A stretch of 64,000 nucleotides of DNA, from assembly GCF_009765835.1 (NCBI RefSeq), contig NZ_LMUS01000001.1, positions 558,001 through 622,000 on the forward strand, in the 5' to 3' direction. Within the stretch, counting starts at the first letter, position 1; each line of letters opens with the position of its first letter. The notes below the pieces were generated by a model. That model saw only the letters and a program-made list of their open reading frames with translations. It was not told the origin of the DNA and ran no database searches. Shown here piece after piece: positions 24,425 through 32,526 of this stretch. Both the position numbers and the translations under genes were made by a program. This DNA comes from Granulicella sp. L56 (GTDB lineage: Bacteria > Acidobacteriota > Terriglobia > Terriglobales > Acidobacteriaceae).

Positions 24425-25516
24425 TTAGACGGAACCAGAAGACGGCTGAACCGGCTCCTGCTCCAGCCGGATTCCGAATCGGGACAGCACCTCGGCAGAA
24501 ATGCTGTCGCGTAGAGCAAGAATGTCGGCAGCCGTAGCATGACCCCGGTTAATGAGCGCCAGCGTATGACGCGACGAGATGCCAGCCTGACCAAGGGCAA
24601 ACCCCTTGGTGAATCCAGCCTTCTCCAGCAGCCAGGCAGCCGGAAGTTTGATCTGCCCATCTGCGGCTGGCCAGTGAGGAATCTCGCTGAGGGGAAGATG
24701 GAACTTGGCGGCGATACGGTCGAGCGCGGGGGGCGCGACGATAGGGTTCTTAAAGAAGGAACCAGCGCTGCGGCAGTCCGCCTCTCCTTCGACGATCAGC
24801 ATCCCCTTGCGATGACGAATGGCGCGAACAGCGTGATAGACGTCAAGCGGTGTCGGCGCGGGCCCGTTCGCATCCCAATCGGCAAAGTGCCGCTGCAGAT
24901 CGGCATAAGCAAGGTTTGGCCGAGCGTCGCGGTCGAACCGAAAGGTAACCGCAGTGACGACATAACACCCTCGCTGGCTGGTGTTGAAGATGCTGTGGCG
25001 ATAAGCGAAGCCGCACTGCTCGTGCGCAAGCGTGACAAAGACACCCGCTTCAAGGTCGAAGGCCCGAACAGCAGTGATCGTGCTGGCGACCTCCTGCCCA
25101 TAAGCGCCGACGTTCTGGACGGGAGTTCCGCCGACCAAGCCGGGAATGCCCGCGAGGCATTCGACGCCGCTGATTCCCTGCTCGCACAGGCGCAGCACAA
25201 AGGCGTTCCAGTCGGTTCCGGCAGCGGCGGTGTAGTTGACGAAGCGGCCATCATGAAAAGGTTCGACAGGCTCGACTGGCTCGTCGATGACGATGCGGAT
25301 GACGAGGCCATCGAAGCCGTCATCGTTCACAAGCAGGTTGCTGCCGCCGCCCAGAATGAAGATTTTGAGGCCATGCTGGCGAGCGAACTGAACCGCTTCG
25401 ACAAGCTCTGCCTCGCTAGCAGCCTCGCAAAAGTAGCTCGCAGGCCCACCGATGCGGAAGGTGGTAAACGGAGCCAGCAAAACCTGCTCCTGCACGCGGA
25501 TGGAAAGATTCGGCAC
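24425..25516 (-). CDS. murB: UDP-N-acetylenolpyruvoylglucosamine reductase
   Basis: FAD- and NADPH-dependent reductase in peptidoglycan precursor synthesis. Motifs: APFTTFRIGGPASYF, FILGGGSNLLVNDDGFDGLVI (FAD), GVECLAGIPGLVGGTPVQNVGAYGQE, FAYRHSIF with the conserved Tyr/Arg, and CRSAGSFFKNPIV with the proton-donating Ser. At 363 residues and with the inserted YRHSIF loop it is a type I (long) MurB. The start is GTG at 25516, directly before the conserved N-terminus; no strong ribosome site. Divergent from the bacilliredoxin gene. Confidence 0.95.
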   Translation of the reverse strand: MPNLSIRVQEQVLLAPFTTFRIGGPASYFCEAASEAELVEAVQFARQHGLKIFILGGGSNLLVNDDGFDGLVIRIVIDEPVEPVEPFHDGRFVNYTAAAGTDWNAFVLRLCEQGISGVECLAGIPGLVGGTPVQNVGAYGQEVASTITAVRAFDLEAGVFVTLAHEQCGFAYRHSIFNTSQRGCYVVTAVTFRFDRDARPNLAYADLQRHFADWDANGPAPTPLDVYHAVRAIRHRKGMLIVEGEADCRSAGSFFKNPIVAPPALDRIAAKFHLPLSEIPHWPAADGQIKLPAAWLLEKAGFTKGFALGQAGISSRHTLALINRGHATAADILALRDSISAEVLSRFGIRLEQEPVQPSSGSV

Positions 25517-25614
25517 GGCTTAGAGACTACAACACCGGCTCCAACTGGCGTGGCAGCAGGCAAGACCGTACAATCAAAGCAGGCGGCCGTTTCGGCCGTT
25601 TCAAGGAGATGCTC

Positions 25615-26040
25615 ATGTATCCAGAGATTATGGTGATTCCCATGCGCGAGGAGCTTACCCGCGCAGGCCTGACGGAAGCCCGCACCGCAGCCGATGTAGA
25701 CACTGCCGTGGCGCAACCGGGAACGACGATGGTGGTAGTGAACTCGATCTGTGGATGCGCAGCCGGCAAGATGCGCCCCGGCGTTCGCCTGGCCATGCAG
25801 CACAGCGCAAAGCCAGACCACGCGGTAACGGTATTTGCAGGTCAGGACCGCGAAGCGACGGAGAAGGCCCGCGGCTACTTCGGCGGCCATCCTCCCACCT
25901 CGCCCGCAATTGCGATTCTGCGCGACGGCCAGTTGGTGTACCTGATGCAGCGCTCGGCGATCGAGACCTCGACCGCTCCCGCCATTGCTCAGGAGTTGAC
26001 GCGGGCGTTCGACACCTACTGCACGACGACCACTGCTTAG
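25615..26040 (+). CDS. Bacilliredoxin (BrxA/BrxB, YphP/YqiW family)
   Basis: A cytosolic thioredoxin-fold protein of the family that removes bacillithiol or other low-molecular-weight thiols from proteins. It has the typical N-terminal MYPE start, the active-site CGC motif in VVVNSICGCAAGKMRPGVRLA, and FAGQDREATEKARGYFGGHPPTSPAIAILRDG, where PTSPA holds the cis-Pro. 141 residues. AAGGAG is 6 nt before the ATG at 25615; an ATG six bases earlier is too close to it. Acidobacteria commonly carry this family; whether bacillithiol is the partner is not shown here. Confidence 0.93.
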   Translation: MYPEIMVIPMREELTRAGLTEARTAADVDTAVAQPGTTMVVVNSICGCAAGKMRPGVRLAMQHSAKPDHAVTVFAGQDREATEKARGYFGGHPPTSPAIAILRDGQLVYLMQRSAIETSTAPAIAQELTRAFDTYCTTTTA

Positions 26041-26056
26041 AAGATAGAACCGATCA

Positions 26057-26095
26057 AAGCGAGCCGGACACCACGCAAGGGTGTTCGGCTCGCTT
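26057..26095 (+). terminator. Terminator hairpin after the bacilliredoxin gene
   Basis: AAGCGAGCCGGACACC (26057-26072) and GGTGTTCGGCTCGCTT (26080-26095) pair over 16 bp with one G-T wobble around a 7-nt loop. It starts 16 bp after the stop and is followed by CATTTAATC, a weak T-run. Confidence 0.8.
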
Positions 26096-26146
26096 CATTT
26101 AATCTGACTCATCCTGCGACAGTTTTTGCCGATGAAGGAAGTAGCT

Positions 26147-27109
26147 ATGGCAACCTCCAGCTACATCTCCTCTCCTTTTCAGCCTGTTGCAGGGATAGAA
26201 CCGCAAGGCGATCCCCTCACCTTTCCCTATCTGCTCAAGCGAGCTGACGGTGAGATCGTCGGCGACAGTGCAACCATAAAGCGCCTGCGCTTGCAGATTC
26301 GCCGTATCGGGCCGCACTTTCGCGCGGTGCTGATCCATGGCGAGCGCGGGACAGGAAAAGAAAGAGTAGCGCGCTCGTTGCACCGGGAGAGCGTCAAGAC
26401 CGATGAACCGTTCATCACGGCCGCCCCCGGCAACCGGATCTCATACCTGATGAAGATGGCGCGAGGAGGCACACTCTTCTTTAAGGACATCGACGAGATG
26501 CCTCTGGAGACACAGGACGAACTGGTGGATGCACTGCGAAGGCACGAGTGGTCGCAGGAGGGTTTGGCTGCTCCGCAGAAGCTGGGCACGCGGATGATCG
26601 CGTCGACCAGGCAGGATCTGAGGGGGCTGGTTGCGTCAGGGCGCTTCCGCCAGGAGCTTTATCAGCGAATCGCCATGGTGCAGATCGGTGTACCTTGCCT
26701 GCGCGAAAGAATGGATGACCTGCCCGCGCTGACGATGCACTTTCTGGCTGAGTTTGAAAGGCAGTACCGTCAGACGATTACGATTGCGAAGAATGCGATG
26801 GAGCTGTTGCAGTCCCATTGCTGGCCGGGCAACGTTCAGGAGCTGAGAAGCGTGTTGCAGGATGCGGCAGTGAAAAACAAAGGTGGAGTGATTGAGTCGC
26901 GGGAGCTAATCTTCGCTCCATCTCCGGAGAAAAGTTGGGGGCAACCCACTGGAGAAGACCTGACTAAGACGGCCCGGTTGCAGGAGGTCGTGGACCGGCA
27001 TGTTCTCCGCGTTTTGAATGACTGCGCAGGCAACAAGCTGCGTGCGGCGGAGTTGTTGGGGATTAGCCGTTCGACGCTGTATCGAATGCTGGATAGCCGA
27101 TCTCTTTAG
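26147..27109 (+). CDS. NtrC-like AAA+ regulator with Fis-type HTH, lacking the GAFTGA loop
   Basis: Resembles sigma-54 activators but without the sigma-54 contact. In the 320-residue protein: no receiver domain, Walker A GERGTGKE at 65-72, Walker B region GGTLFFKDIDEM at 107-118, sensor/Arg-finger region GRFRQELYQRI and VPCLRER, and a C-terminal Fis-type helix-turn-helix NKLRAAELLGISRSTLYRML. Walker A and B are only about 36 residues apart; the span that holds GAFTGA in normal activators is absent. Walker B also has FKDID where LDEI is usual. It therefore probably does not activate sigma-54 promoters and may be a DNA-binding repressor or sigma-70 regulator. ATG at 26147 is chosen for GGAAG upstream. 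Confidence 0.88.
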   Translation: MATSSYISSPFQPVAGIEPQGDPLTFPYLLKRADGEIVGDSATIKRLRLQIRRIGPHFRAVLIHGERGTGKERVARSLHRESVKTDEPFITAAPGNRISYLMKMARGGTLFFKDIDEMPLETQDELVDALRRHEWSQEGLAAPQKLGTRMIASTRQDLRGLVASGRFRQELYQRIAMVQIGVPCLRERMDDLPALTMHFLAEFERQYRQTITIAKNAMELLQSHCWPGNVQELRSVLQDAAVKNKGGVIESRELIFAPSPEKSWGQPTGEDLTKTARLQEVVDRHVLRVLNDCAGNKLRAAELLGISRSTLYRMLDSRSL

Positions 27110-27118
27110 AGCGTGCTG

Positions 27119-27243
27119 CTCCAGATGTGGTTTTGGGGATTCGAGCAAAACGCAGATTCCCTTCGGGAATGACAAATAAGAAAGGTACTCCTGATTCGGG
27201 AATGACAAGCGAAGGAAGCTGCACCTGAGAGGAATAGCTATAG
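27119..27243. repeat. Intergenic repeat, right copy of an inverted pair
   Basis: GATTCGAGCAAAACGCAGAT (27139-27158) and TCCCTTCGGGAATGACA, ending CTGAGAGGAATAGCTATAG. It is the reverse complement of 24161-24256 in block order, with an extra GATTCGGGAATGACA duplication near 27193. It lies between the AAA+ gene and the convergent padR operon. Confidence 0.75.
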
Positions 27244-27258
27244 GGTCGCAGCTAGTAA

Positions 27259-28776
27259 CTAAGTGCCGGGAGCGGCGAGATTGGCTTCGGGAAAGAGGAC
27301 CTCCCACGATGAATCGAGATAGAGCCAGCGCTGAGTGCTGAACCAGCTCGTTGGCATCTCGGGAACGTGCAGCAAGCCATGGCCTCCGACGCAGATCAGC
27401 TCGGTTCCATTCCATGCGAGAAAGGTTCTGGAGGGCTGTCCGACACGGGCGGGGTTTGTCAGCTTGCCAAGGCAGACAGGGCAACGCTTTCTTTGGTCGC
27501 GAAGTGTCCAGCGCAGAGCAAACAGGCAGATGGAGAACGAGACGACGATCTGAATGTAATCGGAGGTCTCCTGGCTCATCGAAGCGCTGAGGTGGGCAAG
27601 GTCGATTGAGCCAAAGTAGACGATGGGGAGGATCAATACGATTTTCGTCGCGAAAAAGACCCAACGACGAAATTGTTTAGCTCGCGATAGCTTGTGATGA
27701 GTTGCAGCGTACTCGCCCAGCGGCAGAGACGTCGTGGCCGGCAGTGCAAGAAACGCGAGACAGACCGTGAAAAGAAAGATGTTGAAGGTTCCCCGCGCCT
27801 GACCGGATAGCGAGTTGCATGTGAGGTAGTCGGTATCATTCGGCCCAGCCGATACGGACACGTCCCACTGATCGGCGAGATGGTTGTGTTCGGGCGAGGG
27901 CGCAAGATGACCGACTAAAAATCCGCGTGCCTCTGCCGGTATGGTCGCAATATTCAAGTCGGGTTCAAGCAGCCAGGCATCGATGTGGCCGGGCAGCCTC
28001 CATTGATCAGATGGGATGACCCCCACAATCTCGACCATGCGGTTCCCGATGGCGATGGTCTCTGCAGTCGCTTCTCGATCTTTGCCAAAATACTTTTGCC
28101 ATGTCTCCTGTGTAACGACGAGTTTGGGTAAGTCGCCATGCAGGATATGATCGGGATTTAACAGTTGAACCGGCAGCCCGAGCAGTTCGAATAGGTTCCG
28201 GCTGGATTGTGCGACGGACAGCTTTATCGAGTGATGCGGCGACAGAGCTACCGACCGGACCGTGGGCCGATAGAAGGCGAAGTCGCTGAATAGCTGCTGC
28301 TTTTTAGTTCTCCACGCGCGAAACTGTTCTGCCCTGATCGTCGGAGAGGATGTTCCCGACAGTCCTGCGCGCGTGATGAGCATCAGATGGTGCGGGTCGC
28401 GATAGGGTGAAGGCTGCGCAGCGATGCGAGCACCAGGAAGAAACATGAAGAGGCACCACGTAGCCAGGGCGATGCTCGCCAGAAATAAAAGGCACCGGGC
28501 AGCGGACGAGAGATGTTGCCTCGGCGGAAGGACGCTTCGCAGATCTTGCCGAAGGCAGAGGGCATCCTGAAACGCTCCCAAGCAGAAGGCGGCAACTTGG
28601 CTTTCTGCTTGCCAGAGGATTTGATCTTCGGCGCCACAGGCCTGACGAACGTGCCACAACTCCGCTCGCCACTCCTTCAGCCATTCCGATCGATGGCAAC
28701 GAGGAACCAAGGATGCCGCCCCCATAAGAGTCGCGAGGTCAAACGCCCTGAACGCTCGAATCGCTAGAAGCTTCAT
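27259..28776 (-). CDS. MacB/FtsX-like membrane protein of the PadR-associated type
   Basis: Related to the acidobacterial permease proteins found beside PadR regulators. From ATG at 28776 it has 505 residues: a cytosolic start with HRSEWLKEWRAELWH, a helix (LLFLASIALATWCLFMFLPG), a MacB-like periplasmic core (DPHHLMLITRAG ... LVVTQETWQKYFGKDREATAETIAIGNRMVEIVGVIP), then two or three helices and a cytosolic tail with CPVCLGKL. The usual four-helix permease core is incomplete and no ATPase is nearby, so it may not transport. ATG overlaps the padR stop (ATGA), so both are one operon. Confidence 0.75.
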   Translation of the reverse strand: MKLLAIRAFRAFDLATLMGAASLVPRCHRSEWLKEWRAELWHVRQACGAEDQILWQAESQVAAFCLGAFQDALCLRQDLRSVLPPRQHLSSAARCLLFLASIALATWCLFMFLPGARIAAQPSPYRDPHHLMLITRAGLSGTSSPTIRAEQFRAWRTKKQQLFSDFAFYRPTVRSVALSPHHSIKLSVAQSSRNLFELLGLPVQLLNPDHILHGDLPKLVVTQETWQKYFGKDREATAETIAIGNRMVEIVGVIPSDQWRLPGHIDAWLLEPDLNIATIPAEARGFLVGHLAPSPEHNHLADQWDVSVSAGPNDTDYLTCNSLSGQARGTFNIFLFTVCLAFLALPATTSLPLGEYAATHHKLSRAKQFRRWVFFATKIVLILPIVYFGSIDLAHLSASMSQETSDYIQIVVSFSICLFALRWTLRDQRKRCPVCLGKLTNPARVGQPSRTFLAWNGTELICVGGHGLLHVPEMPTSWFSTQRWLYLDSSWEVLFPEANLAAPGT

Positions 28777-29090
28777 AGGGATTCGACCTCGGTGGATGCG
28801 ATCAGCTTTGTGAGGAGCGGATATCTCTTTCGCGATACTTCCAGAGTGGTATTTCCGCCTCGCGTGAGCTTGTAATACTTTCTCGGCGGGCGCTGTTCCG
28901 CATCCGCGATCGATTGCTGCTCCCAATGAGAGCGAATCAACTCATCGCGCTCCAGCCGTCGCATCGCGGGATAGACCGTTCCGCTGGGAAGGCCGGTCAC
29001 CTCCATGACGCTGAAGCCGTAGACATAACCGGCATTGACAGCCTGAAGAATCAACGCGGCGGTATGAGAGAGCCGAGGTTCGCCTGCCAT
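28773..29090 (-). CDS. PadR-family transcriptional regulator
   Basis: A 105-residue winged-helix regulator. LSHTAALILQAVNAGYVYGFSV, then GLPSGTVYPAMRRLERDELI (recognition helix) and PRKYYKLTRGGN (wing) are the PadR pattern. It probably represses its own operon with the downstream MacB-like gene; the genes overlap. The sequence just before the ATG (29098-29135) has ATGTAGCACACTACTTGGCT followed by AGTGGTAATTA, which could be its operator, but I cannot confirm the symmetry. Confidence 0.92.
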   Translation of the reverse strand: MAGEPRLSHTAALILQAVNAGYVYGFSVMEVTGLPSGTVYPAMRRLERDELIRSHWEQQSIADAEQRPPRKYYKLTRGGNTTLEVSRKRYPLLTKLIASTEVESL

Positions 29091-29191
29091 GCGGTCATTC
29101 TAACTATGTAGCACACTACTTGGCTAGTGGTAATTAAGCGGGCTGCGCCGGATTGAAGGTACGAGCAGAGATACATCTGCCCGGTAGTGTC

Positions 29192-29644
29192 TCAGTTTGA
29201 ATAATCCACGCGTCGCGGTGGCTGCTTGGAAGTATCCATAACGACTATCCCGGCTTTATGATATCGCTTCCAGCCATACTCTTCGTCGAAGTCGTGCAGA
29301 TGCTCATGTTCGGCCAAGGTCACGGTACAACCCACGGCTGTCTCTAGGATTTCATCCACTCTCTCTGGATGCGCCAATAATTCTTCTCTCATTTTGACGC
29401 ACTGAAAAACATGATCGTGCCGCAGGTTTCCCTTGTCGCGGAACTTGAGCGCATCCTGGCTTTGAAAACGAGTCCTGTGCGAAGACGACTCGGCCTGCGT
29501 GGCCTTCCACATCAATATGCGAAGCAGTTCGTTGAGATGCTGAGGCAATATTTCACTATCATTCCTTGCTGCGAGTAGCACTTTGGTTAGAGCTATTGCG
29601 CTGCGTGTACGGTCGGCAGCGTCCAGATGAGGGGTAAAATTCAT
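29192..29644 (-). CDS. Conserved hypothetical protein
   Basis: A 150-residue soluble protein I do not recognise. The first 50 residues look helical (RSAIALTKVLLAARN); the middle has RTRFQSQDALKFRDKGNLRH, and the end is His/Asp/Glu rich (TLAEHEHLHDFDEEYGWKRY), which could bind a metal. ATG at 29644 is preceded by GTAGGGC. It directly follows (on the minus strand) the remnant of a transposase gene, so it may have arrived with a mobile element. It could be a nuclease-like or toxin-like protein, but nothing proves this. Confidence 0.6.
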   Translation of the reverse strand: MNFTPHLDAADRTRSAIALTKVLLAARNDSEILPQHLNELLRILMWKATQAESSSHRTRFQSQDALKFRDKGNLRHDHVFQCVKMREELLAHPERVDEILETAVGCTVTLAEHEHLHDFDEEYGWKRYHKAGIVVMDTSKQPPRRVDYSN

Positions 29645-29650
29645 GCCCTA

Positions 29651-29790
29651 CTATATATCGGCTAGTGCCGCGATTTCCTCGTAGCTCCAAACGTGATCCG
29701 AGATGCCCCCGCCATCGCTGGTGTGATCCGCAAGGTCTTATGGATGCGGGCGAGGTTGTAGTGCATGAAGTACAACGCTCCAGGCAATTC
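29651..29790 (-). pseudogene. C-terminal remnant of a DDE transposase (IS1-like), frameshifted
   Basis: Minus-strand reading gives LYFMHYNLARIHKTLRITPA, the C-terminal signature of an IS1-like DDE transposase. After a run of five G (near 29710-29716) it continues in another frame as GISDHVWSYEEIAALADI and a stop at 29651-29653. About 45 codons remain and the catalytic part is gone. An insertion sequence was therefore once here, between the hypothetical gene and the GH36 gene. The family name is from pattern memory, not a search. Confidence 0.75.
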
Positions 29791-29834
29791 AACCTGTGAC
29801 ACTACCCTCTGCCCGCATCGCTCTTGATATCTGT

Positions 29835-32129
29835 TTAGTTCCCTGCTTTTGCGGAGCCGGCTTGCTCCAGAGTGAAGGCTGCGGCCTGGAAATCGCCTCG
29901 CAACTCCACATCCACTCCACGGTGCATCCAGTAGGCTCCGCTGGCGGAGGCTGGAGTGTCCTTCGCAAGTTTTCCATCGAGGACAGTGATGCGATAGTTG
30001 GCGTTGGCATCGAGTCCGCGAAGGTAGATCCGAGGGTAGGGATATAGCTCGCGGCTGGAATGCAGGAAGGCGAAGGCTACTGCCTGCTTGCCATCGCGTG
30101 AGACGGACTCGGTGACAGATTGCTCACTGTTATTTTCGGGCGTGATGAGTCGGTACAGCGAGCCGCGCTGGACGGTCTCGCGAATCGACTTGTATTGGGC
30201 AACCATTGTTTTCGCTGTGGCGAAGTCTTCCGGCGTCCATTTATTCAGATTTGCTCCGATGCCGAGAGACCCCTGCATGGAGGAGAGGAAACGGTATTCG
30301 AGGGAGAGCGTGCGCTGATTGACCCAGGTTGGCGAGTCGGTGACCCACGCCATCATGACTCCTGGAGTGTACGCGTAGGTGAAGCCATTCTGGATAAGCA
30401 GCCGATCGTAAGCGTCAGTGTTGTCGGATGGCCAGACCTCGTCGGTAAGGTTCATGATGCCCAGATCCACACGGCTGCCGCCGCCGGAGCAGCTTTCAAT
30501 CTCGACGTTGGGATGCTTCGCGCGCAGCTCCGCGAGGATGGAATAAAGGTTGCGGATGAAGTCGACGTAGACCTTCTTCTGATCTTCGGGAGCGACAGCA
30601 GGCCAGCCCGGTTCAGACCAGTTGCGGTTGTAGTCCCACTTGAGAAACGCGATGTCGTTTTCGTTGAGGAGCTTGTCGAGGAAGCCGTAGACATAGGCGC
30701 GGACGTCGGGACGGGCGAGATTGAGCACTAGCTGATTGCGGCCTTCGGTGCGCGGGCGGCCCGTGAAGTTCAACACCCAGTCGGGATGCTTGCGGTAGAG
30801 ATCGCTGTCGGGATCGACCATCTCCGGCTCTACCCACAGGCCGAAATCCATGTTGAGAGAGTGGACCTTATCGATGAGCGGCTTGAGGCCGTGGGGGAAC
30901 TTCTGCGGATTGACGTACCAGTCGCCGAGACCGGCATGATCGTCCTTGCGCTGGCCGAACCAGCCATCGTCCATCACGAAGCGCTCTACGCCGAGGCTGG
31001 CGGCCTTTTCTGCTAGCGCCATCTGGCCAGCTTCATCGACGCGAAACTCTGTTGCCTCCCATGAGTTGTAGAGGACTGGGCGCAGCTTCGGAGTTGGCGC
31101 GTGAGGCAGCAGAGAGTCGATTTCGAAGCGATGCATGAGACGCGATGCGCCACCGATGCCGTGGCTGGAGTATCCGCCATAGAAGTAGGGAGTCTGGAAG
31201 TGCTCGCCTTTCTGGAGACGGTAGCCGAAGTCGAAGGCGTTGAGTCCGCCAGTGACGCGTACCTGCTGGAGCAGATCTTGTTCGACGGAGATCTGCCATG
31301 AGCCGCTCCAGCCAAGTGCGCCGAACCATGCCTCGCCGCTGTCCTGATCGTTGTTGCCAACGTGGTCGATTGCGAACCATGGATTGTTCTGCGCGCCCGT
31401 GGTGCCTCTGCGGCTCTCAAGCACCGTCTTGCCCGGGTGAACTGCCTGCTCTTGCACATTCCACTCTCCGGCCCAACGGCCGGTGAGATAGCGTAGCCGA
31501 TAGCCTGTGTCGCGGGGCAGGTTCCATGTCGCGGCGGCGACCTGCTCGATGGTGAAGGGAGCATCGGTGCGGTTTTCGATGTCGGCAGAGCGGCGGAGGA
31601 TGCCGGTCTCGGGGTCTGCCTGATATTGCAGCGTGACGTAGACTTCGCGCGAGATGTCCTTCATCACGATGTCGAGCTTGTTGCCATCGATGCGGTGCGA
31701 GACGTATTTCAGAGCGAGATCGCGATTGCCGTCAGGGAAGGTGATCTTGAGGTCGGGTTCGACGTACAGGCCACCACCCCAGCCGACGAACTCGTGCGGC
31801 GTCGTTGTGATGGGGAGATCGAAGGCCGCTGCGCCGGGCATAGCTTTGGCTGACGGAAAACTATCGTCAGCACCCAGCCGCTTACCCCAGTAGAGTGACT
31901 GTACCTGCTGGTTCTCGTTGATGCCGAGAACATAACTGGTATCGGCGGCATCGATACGGAAGATGTGCGTTGCAGCGTCGAAGCGGATGGTGGCTCCGGT
32001 CTCAGCCGTTGCAGCAACGGTTTGCATGCCGAACAAGACCAGGAGTGCAAGCACGCAGATATGCCCAAGGCGGAAAACCTTGCGTTTGCCAGATAAAGAT
32101 GCGAATGATACATCGTGTCTCTCGTTCAT
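29835..32129 (-). CDS. Alpha-galactosidase, glycoside hydrolase family 36, exported
   Basis: Hydrolyses terminal alpha-1,6-galactosides (raffinose family, galactomannan side chains). 764 residues from ATG at 32129, which has GAGGAG about 9 nt upstream. A signal-anchor (HICVLALLVLFGMQTVAATA) precedes an N-terminal beta sandwich, then the TIM barrel: FVMDDGWFGQRKDDHAGLGD, FGLWVEPEMV, the nucleophile Asp in LKWDYNRNW, ESCSGGGSRVD and the acid/base Asp in WPSDNTDAYDR. All are canonical for GH36. Last gene of the minus-strand carbohydrate locus and probably separately transcribed, because 397 bp separate it from GH127. Confidence 0.95.
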   Translation of the reverse strand: MNERHDVSFASLSGKRKVFRLGHICVLALLVLFGMQTVAATAETGATIRFDAATHIFRIDAADTSYVLGINENQQVQSLYWGKRLGADDSFPSAKAMPGAAAFDLPITTTPHEFVGWGGGLYVEPDLKITFPDGNRDLALKYVSHRIDGNKLDIVMKDISREVYVTLQYQADPETGILRRSADIENRTDAPFTIEQVAAATWNLPRDTGYRLRYLTGRWAGEWNVQEQAVHPGKTVLESRRGTTGAQNNPWFAIDHVGNNDQDSGEAWFGALGWSGSWQISVEQDLLQQVRVTGGLNAFDFGYRLQKGEHFQTPYFYGGYSSHGIGGASRLMHRFEIDSLLPHAPTPKLRPVLYNSWEATEFRVDEAGQMALAEKAASLGVERFVMDDGWFGQRKDDHAGLGDWYVNPQKFPHGLKPLIDKVHSLNMDFGLWVEPEMVDPDSDLYRKHPDWVLNFTGRPRTEGRNQLVLNLARPDVRAYVYGFLDKLLNENDIAFLKWDYNRNWSEPGWPAVAPEDQKKVYVDFIRNLYSILAELRAKHPNVEIESCSGGGSRVDLGIMNLTDEVWPSDNTDAYDRLLIQNGFTYAYTPGVMMAWVTDSPTWVNQRTLSLEYRFLSSMQGSLGIGANLNKWTPEDFATAKTMVAQYKSIRETVQRGSLYRLITPENNSEQSVTESVSRDGKQAVAFAFLHSSRELYPYPRIYLRGLDANANYRITVLDGKLAKDTPASASGAYWMHRGVDVELRGDFQAAAFTLEQAGSAKAGN

Positions 32130-32526
32130 CAACTAGCTCCTCACAACTACAGACTGGTCTGTGTAAAACTTTCCGGGATGATGGCGAGCAGCGCGAAGAT
32201 GCAAACGCGCTTCTCTGCCGACAGTGCAACCGAACAATACTATGGCTTCATGAAAGAAATGCCCTGACCGCGTTTTGCCTGCAACGATAACAGGAAGAAG
32301 TGTATCGCCCATCGGTCAAGCTATGTTTTATCTTGTATTTCTCTTTCAGAAATTGTCCAGAAACTGCTGTGAAGAATACTTTGTTATTCCTGTCCCTTCA
32401 ATCCCACAAAAAAATGCGCCTCATCTCGACCCAAGCGCAGTGGAGTGGAGAGATGGCGTGGTTCCTGATTTTCGATGAGGCTTTTAGAAGTTTCTTCCCT
32501 GAAGTCTCCCTGTAGCCCGCCGAGCT
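32130..32526. other. Intergenic stretch between GH36 and GH127 with a repeat copy
   Basis: No gene is supported on either strand. It must hold the GH36 promoter in its left part (32130-32330). At 32419-32456 lies a diverged copy of the CGTCATCTCGACC repeat seen at 52-90. A GCCTCATC / GATGAGGC pair (near 32418 and 32474) could form a hairpin that ends the GH127 transcript. Confidence 0.6.
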
